Shown here one piece after another: positions 10,302 to 21,603 of a stretch of DNA of 64,000 nt (position 1 is the first letter of the stretch; every line of letters begins with the position of its first letter). The notes under the pieces are model-generated. The model did not search any database. It was not told the DNA's origin and saw only the letters and a program-made list of their open reading frames with translations. Source of the DNA: Schizophyllum amplum (Eukaryota; Basidiomycota; Agaricomycetes; Agaricales; Schizophyllaceae). Both the position numbers and the translations under genes were made by a program. The stretch spans positions 2,480,001 through 2,544,000 of the forward strand of contig VDMD01000002.1 in NCBI GenBank assembly GCA_007026445.1. The letters run 5' to 3'.

Positions 10302-13280
10302 ATGGCCTTGTCTTTCTCCGACGACTTCGATAACCGTGTCGCTGCAGCGACAGCGCACATTCCCCCCGATGCTACGACGAACGACCTCGTCGCAGCATCC
10401 CGTCTCCTATCCCGAATTCTCAGAATGGCATGCGAGGAGAACCGCGTCTATCCCGATGCATCGTATGTCTCGACTAGTGCCTGTCATGATTTGCTTCGGC
10501 ATTCCGTCGATGCTAGGGACCTACTCAATCAAACGCACCATGAGAAGACTTACGCTTCATTATGCAGCCGTAGTAAGACAACTCTCTTCGAAACGTTCTA
10601 TATTGCTAACTTATGGGCAGGCGAAGTCTTCCCTCTTCTAAGACAGCCCTATACTTCCGCTGCAAGCGATTCCAACGTCGCCCACAAGATCCGCGACATA
10701 TTGCAGGAAGTTCGACCGCAGCTGACCGAGATAGCTGACGGGTCACGAACATACGACGTATGGACTCCGACATGCGATGACAGTGCCCATGTAGAGCATG
10801 TTGCGGCGCTGAAGATTCCTGAGAGCGAGAGCCAACCCGTATTGGTGATGCATGATCTCGGAAAAATGATAGACGACGACGCTCTTCAGCACAATCTGTC
10901 GCACATATTTTGCTCGCGTCAAAATACGTACGTGGTGGCATGACAGGATACTTCGGCCTTCGTGGTTTACTGACACATCGTTCCAGTTTCTTCGTCAATG
11001 CGTCCGGTTCGGGGAAAACTCGTTTACTTTACGAGGGCCTATGTCGACATTGGGGTCTTTACCTCACTGCAAAAGTGGATTCCAGTCGGCTGGGCAGTCA
11101 CAATGTCGACTTCGTTACAAATCAAGGACTTTTTCTGTCTGAACTGCCAACGCTGCCCCATACTTCTTCATCCAGCTACGAGGATATGCGCCAGGCCAAC
11201 TTTCGTGTTTTAACTCGTCGCTACAAAGACGTGCTGCTGTCCCATGCGCTTATGCTTCGGGAATTTCTCGATACTGCTTCGCCGCATATCCAGAACGTGC
11301 ACAAAGAGCGATGGCTTCACTGCCAGCTGCAGCCAGCCTATCTCATGCACGTGGATCCCTTCTTCTCCATAAACTTCGCCCTTTTACGTGCATCGGATGC
11401 ATACGTCGACCACACGCTGCAGGAAGTGCTCGAGGAGATACATCGGCGGCTGGATAGCACGGAACCCCTCTTCGCTACTCTCGACGAAGCTCAATCTCTC
11501 GGCCTTGGTGGCGACCAAAACAACATGGCATATGGCTTCCCTGCAAACGACGCCCGTCTCTATCTGCGGCACTTGATCCTGTCCTGGCGTGGTCGTCCAG
11601 GCCTGTCACTCGTCGTAACCGGGACGGAGCTGCCGCGGAACTTGTTCCACGATGACGACCCTCTCGAAATGGAGTTCGGGCGCTACAGATGGACATCAGC
11701 AACAGGAGCGTTCGATGCAGTAGACTCTAATCGAGGATACCTCTTACGCTATCTGCCGGCGTCATTTGTCCGGAAAGCCAGTGGGAAGAGGCTTTTGGAG
11801 CGCCTAGGGCGATGGCTTCGTGGACGGTGCGCTTCTCGCTATTTCGAACTGCAATATTCATTCATACTCCACAAAGCCATCGACTAACCGCGTCTTTCGT
11901 TGGGTTATTCTTACGTCACGGACTTGCACAACCTCACCAGCTGCTCAACGACTACATATCAAATGCGACAAAGTACTGGCCAAATGACGCGGAGGAAATG
12001 GTAGCGATGGAGGGGAAACGTCTCGAGCGGGCCAAGAAGATTCTACGCCCCATCTCATTTGGCGCACTGAAAGGTATGGGATTCGATCTGGTTAGTATTG
12101 ATGCTTACTGTCATTCTAGTGCCCTTGGTTCGCTCGACCGTACACCGCTCCCTCCTGCAACTTTACCTGTATCCCTCAGCAAATCGACACATATACGCCG
12201 GAGATCACCTAGGCGTCGTGACGGAAGCGTTCGGGCGCTTTGTCGACGACGAGGCATCGCAAATAGCCGTTGACGAACCGTTTATCCTCATCGCATGCGC
12301 GCAGTGGTTTAAGGACACCGGTACTAACTTCCTCGACATTGGATACCACCGCTTTCTGCCCCAGCAATCCGCACACGTCTGCCAATTTCGACAGGAGCGC
12401 ACGGTCTTAATGCTCGCCCGCCGACTAGAATGCAAACCTGGACTGCGGGAACTGTTCCATTTTGTAGGAACGCCGCCATCCTGGGCGCATGCCCGGTCCA
12501 CCAGCCTCCTCCTGCGCCATAACACGGCAAAAGGGAAGCCTAGCGTCCGCGTATATATGCATACGCGAGAGAGTCACGCCAAGTCGACGCCCGCTTTGCT
12601 CACCATCGCGTCCCCCGAGGAGATCGACCAATGGCTACAGTGTACCACCATCTCCCCCTTCTGTCTCTTACAGCAATCCGCGGAGAGCACGCTGCTTTTC
12701 ACCCTCAAGCTCTCCAGCGACAAAAATATGTGGGTCGCTCTAGACGGCAGGCAAGGGTCCTCCTTGACAGCCGACGAGACCCTTCACGCGCTTGCACGCA
12801 TGGACCCATCGCAAAACTTCAGGGTCGAGGTGAGTAGATAGTTACTAGCGTATGCGTGCGTAGCGCTGAGCCGTCCGTCAGCGACTTGATGAGATGCGCA
12901 ATATCCCGAACCCATCCCGACGGGCTGGAGATCCTCCGTTGTTCTTGGCCTTCGCATCGGAAATCACAAATTCCTCGGACACCAAGGCAGGCCGTACGAT
13001 CGCCACCATGGATATAGATCAGCTCTACCACTCTGTCGAGATATCCGCGGATGATGTCCTGCACCGAGTTGTGCACTTCACCTGTCCGGGCTCCCCGACG
13101 TCTGCATCTACTACGGCAAAGCGACCGCGCGCAACTGAGACGGACACGGGAGCGTTTACGCGCACAAGCAAGAGACGTGTTGGCCTAGTACGCGCCACGG
13201 ACGACAACAAGGAACGCGTAATGCGAACGTCTACCATGCGACAGCGACAGCCAGCTGGCAGGCGGCCGAACAGGACGTAA
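10302..13280 (+). CDS. Crinkler (CRN)-like P-loop NTPase with degenerate nuclease domain (paralogue B)
   Basis: Starts MALSFSDDFDNRVAAATAHI and is roughly 920 residues over several exons. The first exon ends near 10926. Exon 2 carries Walker A NASGSGKTRLLYEGLCRHWG, Walker B PLFATLDEAQSLG, a sensor strand LSLVVTGTELP and KRLLERLGRWLRGR. The middle domain (IAVDEPFILIACAQWF) aligns with AVVDEPLILLTLLRWF in paralogue A. At the position of the GPD...QAK nuclease signature, this copy reads ESTLLFTLKL...MWVALDGRQG, so the Asp and the QxK are both lost. An intron at 12830-12881 leads in phase into a last exon ending at 13280. That tail carries two basic clusters (KRPRAT and TSKRRVG) about 10 residues apart, a possible bipartite nuclear signal, and a very basic terminus. 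It may be a regulatory or decaying partner of paralogue A. Confidence 0.7.
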
Positions 13281-13574
13281 GTAGGTATGTATGTACATAG
13301 CACTTACACTGCCACTTTCTCCCCGGTGCAACAACGGCGCTCAGAGGAAGGCAGCCCTGATGCTCGGTTCTTGTAGTCAGTTCTTTGCACTTTGCGAGCG
13401 GCTGCGTAATGGCAAATCTCCAGCACGCAGCAGACGTCAGCGTGCCAGACTGCCAGTATTCCTTCCGCCAAGAGATGACCATGTTGAAAGTAACGGTGAG
13501 CAAGTATATTTTCAAAAATCTACCCCATAAAAAGAAGCATTCAGAAGGTCCCTTATACACTAATTCTACAGAGC

Positions 13575-16559
13575 TTACGCAGGCGCCTTACACCTATCCG
13601 CGGAGTATTCTGTAAGACGAGCACAATTAGTGTCACCTTTGCAAAGGATACGCAGGTGAAAAATACGTACTGAGATCGTTGCCCCACCACTCGGGGAAGA
13701 GGTGGCCCTCGCCAACCGCACCAAAGACGGCAAGGTTAAGGATGAAGGAGATGACCTGGGTGCCACCGTCGAGCGCACCGGCAACGATGTAGTTGTCTAT
13801 AAGATGGGTAAGAAGGGGGGGATAAGGAATACGCGTTCGGAAACTGACACTTTGTGAACCAGCGCGGGTACTTGCGGCGGACCCACCACTGCGAGATGAT
13901 CCCGAGCGTCATAGTGGTATTGACCGACGTGTTGATACCAACTGTATAAGGTCTCAGCGTACTGCAAGGTAATCTCCTGATACAAATTCACTCACCCGAC
14001 AGATAGCAGGCATACTGCAGGATGATACCGGTGTTGATGTTCGCAAAGATCACGTTGTTAGGGTACCTCTTGTGCAAAAAGTATCCAGGGAGCGGGAGCA
14101 CGGCGCCGATAGCCAGCGACACCGGCACCATGTAGTACGTCTTTCCCGGCGAGAACATCTCGCGCCCGAGCGCGCCCCACGCGATGGCGTTGAAGTTGTA
14201 GCTCTGCGCGTTCTGGCCTGACCACAGACGCGTTCCCGAGAGCGAGAGCAAGTCCTCCCGCTGATTCTTGATGATCGAAAGCATCATCACGTAGTTGAGC
14301 AGCGCGCCGACGATGCAGCCGAGGATTTGCACGAGGAAGTTGACGCGTGGGGGAATCTTGACATACTGTCCCAGCTTGAGGTCGCCGAGCAGCTTGATGC
14401 CTTGCACGGTCGGCTGGCCGCCATAAAGCGCGGCGTACATGTTCGCAACGGGATCGCCGGGTACCATGTAGGAGCCAATCATCTGGTAGAAGCCATCGAG
14501 CTGGCCGCCGAACTCCTTGAATCCGAGCAGAGCAGAGGTCGTGCAGTATACCGTCGTCTGTGGTGATCACAACCGTCAGCTATATTCGCAATCGAAGGGA
14601 TAAACACTGACGAAGAACAAAGATATGATCAAGATGACCGTAAGCGCCCACCACGAGAAGTGCGAGTGGCCGGTGTAGTCTGTCGCCTGTGCCATGCCGT
14701 ATGCAACGGCGAGCAGCACGAACCACCACCACTTCGGGATTCTCTTGTATCGCTTCATCGCAGTGAAGTGCTCGTCGTGAATGATCTGCTGCCCCTTGTG
14801 CCAAGGGTTGAACGACATGACGAATGGCTTGATGCTGAAAAATTAGTAAGTATGAATTCTTTTTTGAAGAATGGCTGGTTCCTACTCTTTCCAGAAGAAA
14901 AGGAAGACGTGCACGGCTGTCGCGCCCATAGCCAAGTTGCTGGTGATGAGACTGAGGGCGTTCGTCGCCGAGTAGAATGCCGGCTGCAGCAAGTTAGTAG
15001 ACTTTCAGTCTAATGTGTAGGCCACGTACGCCGACAGTCTCGTATTTGGCCTCGTCAAACTTGCCGTCGGTGAGGATCGCGCTCTGGTCGTACTCCTCGC
15101 CTGATTATCGGCGTCAGAGAGATCCGTGTAATACCTGGGGAAGTACGTACCATTCTGGTCGAAGAGGGCCTGCGACATGAAAGGGAACTGCTGCGCCCTC
15201 CAGATGTTACCGTAATACACGGCACACATCAGAATGTACTACATGGATATCAGCATCACAGACAAGGACAAGCACATGTAACCTACCGTGAAGCAGATGC
15301 CGATATCTTCGTTCAACTGCGTCCACAACGGTGTGTAAAGGCACGCGGAGCCGATAAGGTTCCAGTCAAAGCATATGGCGAAGAGCTGCAAACGTCATGA
15401 GAGAAGGGTGACCACAGCTGAGAATAGCACTTACACCCATGCCCTCATTGTTGCTCGCCTGTAGCGCTCCATTATCAGTAACGCCGACAGCGTAGAAAAG
15501 GCTAGCACACTCACACCGCCGAAGATGTTGCGCATGACCTCGTGCGACTGGTCAATGAGGCAGAAGATGCTGACACCTGTGAGGAGGGGGAAGATCCATT
15601 GCGGGAAGATCTCCCAGCAGAATACCACCGCGAACACTGTCCAGAACATCTTCGTGCGCTTCGAGCCAAGGCCACCGTCGAAGTGCAGAGCCTGGAACAT
15701 GTTCGCGGGCACGATTGTCGTCGGCCAGAAGGTGATCGAAGGGTAAACGAGCGCCTCCTGGAGCAGGCCAGCGAACGAGTAACCGACGAGCTGCGAGGCG
15801 AGCAGCGTGAAGATCGCGATGCCCGGATTGACCTCGTTGCCGTAGTACAAATCCTGCACGGATATGACCTGAATCGCGGTAGCGGAGCTGAATTACCGAG
15901 TGAGGGGGGCAATGGGTGGCACGAGGGGAGGACTTACCCGCTGGCGGTGTAGGCCATGATGTACGACGCTGCATGCTCCTTGATGTTGAACTTGCCGGGG
16001 TTGATGTACTTCAGAGGGCCCCATCGGGGGATAATCTTCTCCCAAGCCTTGCCGACAAAGTAGATCATGATGAGGAGGAAGCCTAACGATACATGAGCTC
16101 GACGACAGCGTTGCTCAGTTGTGCCACCTACCCTGCGACACCGACAGCGTCTGCGGCTTGAAGTAGTACAGCTGCGCCAGGACCGAACCGAAGGCCGAGA
16201 AACCAAGACCGAGGAAGAGCATGCGGAACGTGACGACGGGAAGCTCGTAGTCGTCGCGGGTGCTCAAAACCTTGATAGCGATGTCGTGCGCGTTCTCGAT
16301 CTTGTACTCCTGCTCTGAAGCTTCGCCAGCTTGCAGACGCTCCTGCAAGGTGTTCAGCTCTTCGCCCAAGTTCATCGGACGTCTCACTCACAGCAAGCAC
16401 TGTCGCATTTCGCAGCGCCAGGTCGTCATCGGAGCCAGTTGTGGGATCCTCCGTCGAGTAGCCTGCCTCCTTCTCAAACTTCTCTTCGTCGTCGTAGCTC
16501 GGCGAGACAACCCCGACGGGGTTGACGCCTGACTTGGGCTCGATGTCCTTGTTCGACAT
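13575..16559 (-). CDS. OPT-family oligopeptide transporter
   Basis: Proton-coupled importer of small peptides or related substrates in the plasma membrane. Start at 16559 (MSNKDIEPKSGVNPVGVVSP) gives an acidic cytosolic N-terminus, then IENAHDIAIKVLSTRDDYEL and PVVTFRMLFLGLGFSAFGSV, the typical entry to the first OPT helix. Many short exons follow with hydrophobic segments: FLLIMIYFVGKAWEKIIPRW, IAIFTLLASQLVGYSFAGLL, PSITFWPTTIVPANMFQALH, MFWTVFAVVFCWEIFPQWIF, and near the end WGNDL. The motif NPWHKGQQ and the segment NVIFANINTGIILQYACY are also family-like. The last exon joins in phase to YSADRCKAPA and a TAA at 13575-13577. About 760 residues and 12 or more membrane helices expected. Substrate cannot be told from sequence. 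Confidence 0.9.
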
Positions 16560-18709
16560 GGCCGGGGACGAGGCGGGGGAGGAACTCGCTAGTCCTGGTG
16601 AGGATTCGGAACGCCTTTACATACGAGTGGCGGGGAAATTATCGCATCCCAGAATAGCACCTTATCTCGGGTGGAGGATTGCCCGCGCGCGCTACGGCAG
16701 CGATACGCGAAGTTGGCACCTGGGTGGCACCTGTGCGGCTTGGTCGACGACCACAGGAAAAGGACCAGGCACGCTCTGCCAAGCGGCCCAAGACGTCTGG
16801 GCAGCTCGCCCACCATACGGGCGCATAGACTTCGTTGAAATGCACCCTTGAGTGTTCAACGTCGATGTTCACAAGCTATAGCGGCATCAAGCGCAAGTTC
16901 AGAGCTCCGAGCTGCGAACCTGGAAGTCATCAGGGAAGATCGCAAATACACATGCAGGCGCGGTGCACGGGAAACTCACTTGCTCTCTCGCTGTCCCGGT
17001 CCTGGCAAAACAGCCTGTGCTTCTCGTGTGCATGCCAGTTTGGACACAATAGACGTATCTGGTGGTCCTGATCAACACATGCTGATACTTCATCGCTGTC
17101 AGGAGCACGCGTTGCGGGTGAGTATGTATCATCACTATCGGGCAGCATATCGGTATTCACGGGGGAGCTGGCATGCAGCATTATCAAGGCGTCTGGTGGA
17201 AGTCAGTCTGAGTTATGCTGTAGTCCAAATGCACCTTCGCCTTCATCAACCTCCGCGTGAGTACGCATCGAAGTGAGCTCACGTCCAACGAGTTAAGGCG
17301 ACAGTACTAGTAATGATCTGCGTTTGTTCGGCATCGCACTACGATGAAGGTGAACTGAGGATGCGGAGCCCAGGCGGAGCCAGTGCATCTGTACGGGTAC
17401 CACCAGCTGGTTACTGGCGCATCAAGAACCAGGACCGCGTCTGAAGATGCTCCGGGCCTTGGCTGGCTGACGATAAGTCGAACGGCCCCGAGGTACGAAT
17501 TGAGGTGGGATATCTGTCCGGTGGCTGGATCGCGGCGTTCAATCGCTGGCGCTGAAGACCCACGAGCTGACATCATGATCATGAAGGGCTCCAAAAGTCG
17601 ACCACTCCTGGGAGACGACGGGCTCAATACATAGTCAAGTCCAACTCGTAAGTCTTTTTATGACCAACTGTCGTCCGGCGCAACTGGGCATGCAGGGCAC
17701 ACACTTCGTACAATTGGGCAGCGTACATGTAGACTGACTGAGAGCTCTGTATGCGAATGAGGATAAGAGCATGCACTTAGAAAGCTGCAGTGCTCACAGT
17801 CCATCGATAACATAGCATCTACCGCCGAACCACCGCCAGATCAGCGCTCAGCGTCGCCGTTATCCGATTCCAGAGCTCGCAATTAGCATCAATGACATTG
17901 TTGCCCTTTGAGTGCCGGCTATACAGCTGTAAATTAATGTGCCGCGACTTCTGTAGGTACGCACCCAGGAACATGAGCCATGGTTGATCGCTGACGCAGT
18001 CACTGTTGACAGTGAGGCCCAGTCAACAGAGATAGAGCACCAGCACAATCATGTGAGTGGATTGAAGGATCCGCGAGCTCCGAGTCGATGAAAGATACGT
18101 CCCGACTGTCAAAGGCAGCTCTGCGCTGTGCGTCGGTAAATGACTTGCCGCCAGACTTCGCAACTTTGGTTGTATAGTCTCCGAGAGAATGCGTCGTGAG
18201 ATGTTGCGCTTATAGAGACTGCTGACCAGACAATCTTCTATAATACAAAGCAGCTCAGTCTTTCCCAACGCACATAAACCACGTGTCGGCGGCCGAACCA
18301 CGCGCCCTCACGGGCACGGGCACGGGCTGGCAGCTATTCTTGATCAGATGAAAGGACTGCAGAACCTATGTTAGCAGACAAATAACGTGCACTAAGTCCA
18401 TCCCACACAGGCCTTGCAGATCTGGAAAGTGCTGTGCATGTAAGAGCCTTGACAGAGATTATAGACAAGGGCCGAGGACGAACCTGAGTATCGTTCTTAA
18501 CGCATCTAAGTATCGCAAGGCAGGCTGAGGCGTAATACTAAATGCTGTTGACGAAAGACATGAGTCACATGACGGGCCGCCGCGTGGCGATTATTGATCA
18601 ATAATCATCGTCAGCGCTTAGACGGCCCGATCACCTTGTCCTCCTCCCCCGCACGGAGGCGCTTGTCCTACCCACATACACTCACCTGCGCTTCTATCAA
18701 CCTGCCGCG
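16560..18709. other. 2.15-kb intergenic region without an intact gene
   Basis: Lies between the divergent starts of the OPT transporter (-) and DPH3 (+). All six frames are broken into short pieces with no splice-consistent model. The stretch 16848-17276 contains a short P-loop-like string (LLSRCPGPGKTACASRVHAS) recalling fungal NACHT/NLR ATPases, but no flanking domain is readable. It probably holds two promoters plus decayed sequence. Confidence 0.4.
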
Positions 18710-19172
18710 ATGGGCGCTTACTACGACGAAATCGAGATTGAAGACATGGCCTGGGACGCGGTCAAACGCCTCTTCCACTACCCGTGCCCATGTGGCGACC
18801 GCTTCGAGATCTCGCGCAGGCAGCTTGCGAATTACGAGGACATCGCAACATGCCCCAGCTGCAGCCTCATCATCCGCGTGATATTCGACCCGGTGCGTAG
18901 CGTGGTTGTCTCTTCGGTGGCGGAAAGTGCTGACTTCCGCGACGCAGCTGGACTTTGAAGATGAGGAGGATGAGGAAGAAGACGGCGGAAGCGAGGAAGA
19001 AAGCGAGAAGGACAGTGATGATGACAATGAGGACCGCTTCGAGGATGCGCAGGAGGCTCCGGCGAAGGAGACAGGTGAGCTCGACGCGGCCATGAAGAAG
19101 CTTGCGGTGGGCGATCCTGCGGCGGGCGATCATAATATCGTCGCCGAGGTCAAGGTCGTGGACGCGTCCTGA
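18710..19172 (+). CDS. DPH3: Diphthamide biosynthesis protein 3 (DPH3/KTI11), CSL zinc finger
   Basis: A small iron-binding electron carrier for diphthamide synthesis on eEF2 and for Elongator-dependent tRNA wobble modification. Two exons (18710-18892 and 18948-19172). The N-terminus [15 protein letters not shown] is the classical start. The four metal cysteines are in [12 protein letters not shown] and [16 protein letters not shown], which with [11 protein letters not shown] make the complete CSL domain. The second exon encodes a long acidic tail rich in Asp/Glu and a C-terminus KKLAVGDP...VKVVDAS. The acidic extension makes it about 135 residues, longer than yeast Kti11 (about 80), as in other basidiomycetes. 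Tail-to-tail with ARP4, 211 bp between stops. Confidence 0.95.
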
Positions 19173-19383
19173 TGTCGCTGTCGAAACGAAATGCGCATGT
19201 CTTGGTACCGCTAAAACCTGCTCTTCCTCTGTCCAACCTCTGTCGGAAGTGGTTAGTGTCCCAACGGAGCGAGGATGCACTCACTATCCACGCCCTATAG
19301 CCCATATCATGTCCGCGCAGACGGAAAGCATGGTACATCAAGAACAAAGCACAATATACACAACTGGATCAGTACATCCTTCA

Positions 19384-21314
19384 CTACTTGCACCGCTGTC
19401 CCACGATCGCCTTCCCGTGCTCCTGCGTGAATGTGAGCAAAAGCATTTGACGTGAACATGAAGCTTGTAGGGACAAAAAACCGTGCGAAGCTTCGCGTCG
19501 AACATGAAAGAGAGGCCGGCTCACCTCCCACTCCTCTCGGCTGATCCACAGCTGGTGGAAGCTCCCCAGACTCCCCAGTATGCTTCCGCCCAACCATCCG
19601 CCGTATCGCCGTTCAATCGGGTTGCCCGGCGCATGTATTTTGGCCTGCAATATGGTTAATATATCTCAGGTCATTAGCCGAGACAGAACAGCGCTCACGT
19701 AAGGGAAATGCCCCTTCAACTCATGTGCAAGTCGCTCCGTGAAGCCGGAGAGCAGAGAGCCACCTCCCGTAACGACAACGTTGCTCATGAGGACCTGCAT
19801 GTCGTCAACGCACGTCGTCTTGGATATGTTTGAACCCGCACCTGTCGCAACTCGGGATCGCATGCCTTCAGCGCTGCGCTTAACATATCCATCAGAGCCT
19901 TCGGTACTGGACTCTGCGGGCGAGCCCACTGAAGGAGTCAGCACTAGTGGGCAGACGAAGAACCAGAAGACGTACGCTTCCGCCAACATTGGTGTTGAAA
20001 AATTGCTCGCCAATGAGGTATCGCTCGGGTCCGAAATACGTGTTGTACCCCGTAGCAAACTCGTACTGCTTTGTGCCGTGCCGTAGAGCAGCCCTGGGAA
20101 GACAACAGTCAGTCAACGAACCTAGCCTGTCGAGAGGGCCACGCACTGATCATTCCACCCGCTGTCTAAGATACCTCCCACGCTTTGTAGCCACTCGTCA
20201 ACCTCTCGTGCCTCCGCCCAGTCACGATATGTCTTCGTCGACTTCTGGTACAAATCTTGCCGCAAAGTGAATCGCGGGTCTGCGTTCGGCTCCACTGGCT
20301 AACGGGCTTGATCAACGATACATCTTTGGACATAATCCCTTCCTCACCTGCTTGTTTGAAATGAAGGCTTGAGGCAGGAGGTCTATACCTTTGCGCTGCT
20401 GCGTCTGCATCACTAGCAAGTCGTGCGCGAACCGGTGTACGTAGTCAGGTATACTTGAGTAATTGAGCCCTAGGCCAGTGTGTTAGCTGGAATATGCGCA
20501 TATATGATGGGGATTGGTTGCCTTTTCGTAGAACGAAGCCATCTACGACGGGTGTTACGCTCGCCATCTGGCGGCCAATGTCGACTACGAGGGCGGTGCC
20601 TTTGCCGGCAGCGAAGCTACGAGGATAGAAAGGATGATGTAGATGAGTTGGTATGCATGGCGGAAGAGGTACCGCGACGTACGAGTTAAGAACACCAGTG
20701 TTGGCGATATAGAACGCCGGCACCCTATGCTCCTCGAACAAGATTTCCGCCATACGCTCGCGGTTGGCAGGCGTGTTCCACGGGGGCTCCGTCACCAGTA
20801 CTGGGTGCTCGTCCAGGTTGACGCGCATAATGTCCGGGAACGCATTCGTCACCAGGCCCGAGAATGTCTCCCAGTCCTTCACTGTAAGCTCATTCTGAGC
20901 TTTCATGCGCTCCCTTTCACAACAGCGCAGCAGACGCACCCATTCCTTCCTTCATCGGATTCGTCACCTCCATGCCGTCCCTGTACATCGACGGGCCGAT
21001 CTGGTTGACGAACAGGCGGCTGAGCACGGCCTTCTTCTTTGCGAGCGCTCGCTCCTTCTCCGCGAGCGTCGCCCCAGGGTCGGACGCGTCGGCCATAGGG
21101 ACGTCCTCAAGCGTCGCATCGTCGTTGATAGCATCTATTCGGTGTCCGACATCGGAAGGGATGATCGCGCGCGGGGTGTCGTCGCCCGCATACCCGGCGC
21201 GGACGGACGAGGAGCCGGGGTCGAGGACGAGCGCAGAGACCTCGTCTTGGAGGCGTCAGTCAAGCGCAGCCAAAGGTTCACGTGGGTATCCTTACCACCG
21301 CCGTAGTTGACCAT
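19384..21314 (-). CDS. ARP4: Actin-related protein 4 (Arp4), chromatin remodelling/NuA4 subunit
   Basis: A nuclear actin-like subunit shared by INO80, SWR1 and NuA4 complexes. The start at 21314 encodes MVNYGG, spliced to [20 protein letters not shown] and [20 protein letters not shown], the usual Arp4 N-terminus. Further blocks: [77 protein letters not shown], and an Arp4-specific insert ([20 protein letters not shown]). Near the C-terminus are [40 protein letters not shown] and [15 protein letters not shown] last intron then joins to [12 protein letters not shown], ending at 19384. About eight exons and 500 residues. The C-terminal WISREEWEE and QRCK ends separate it from conventional actin. 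Confidence 0.93.
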
Positions 21315-21603
21315 CGTATCGTTTCAAAAGTGGGGGCGGAGAACAAGAGCGCGTTTGTAGCACGCTCGATCGCGTGGCCGCTTATACATGCCCACTTTGG
21401 GAAACAATGCGGATCGGTACGCCATATTCATGTTATCAGGTTCAACCAGTACAAAGTTGTGCGTGATCAAGCAACTATGCTTTCCACTCAGTTTCCCGAC
21501 TTTATCGTACGGACATAAGATGTAAAGGATAAGTTTTGAGACGAGAATAAAGGAGTGGAAAAAGGTGAAGTAGGTGAAGTATGGAGCCAGGTTGCAAGGC
21601 CAC

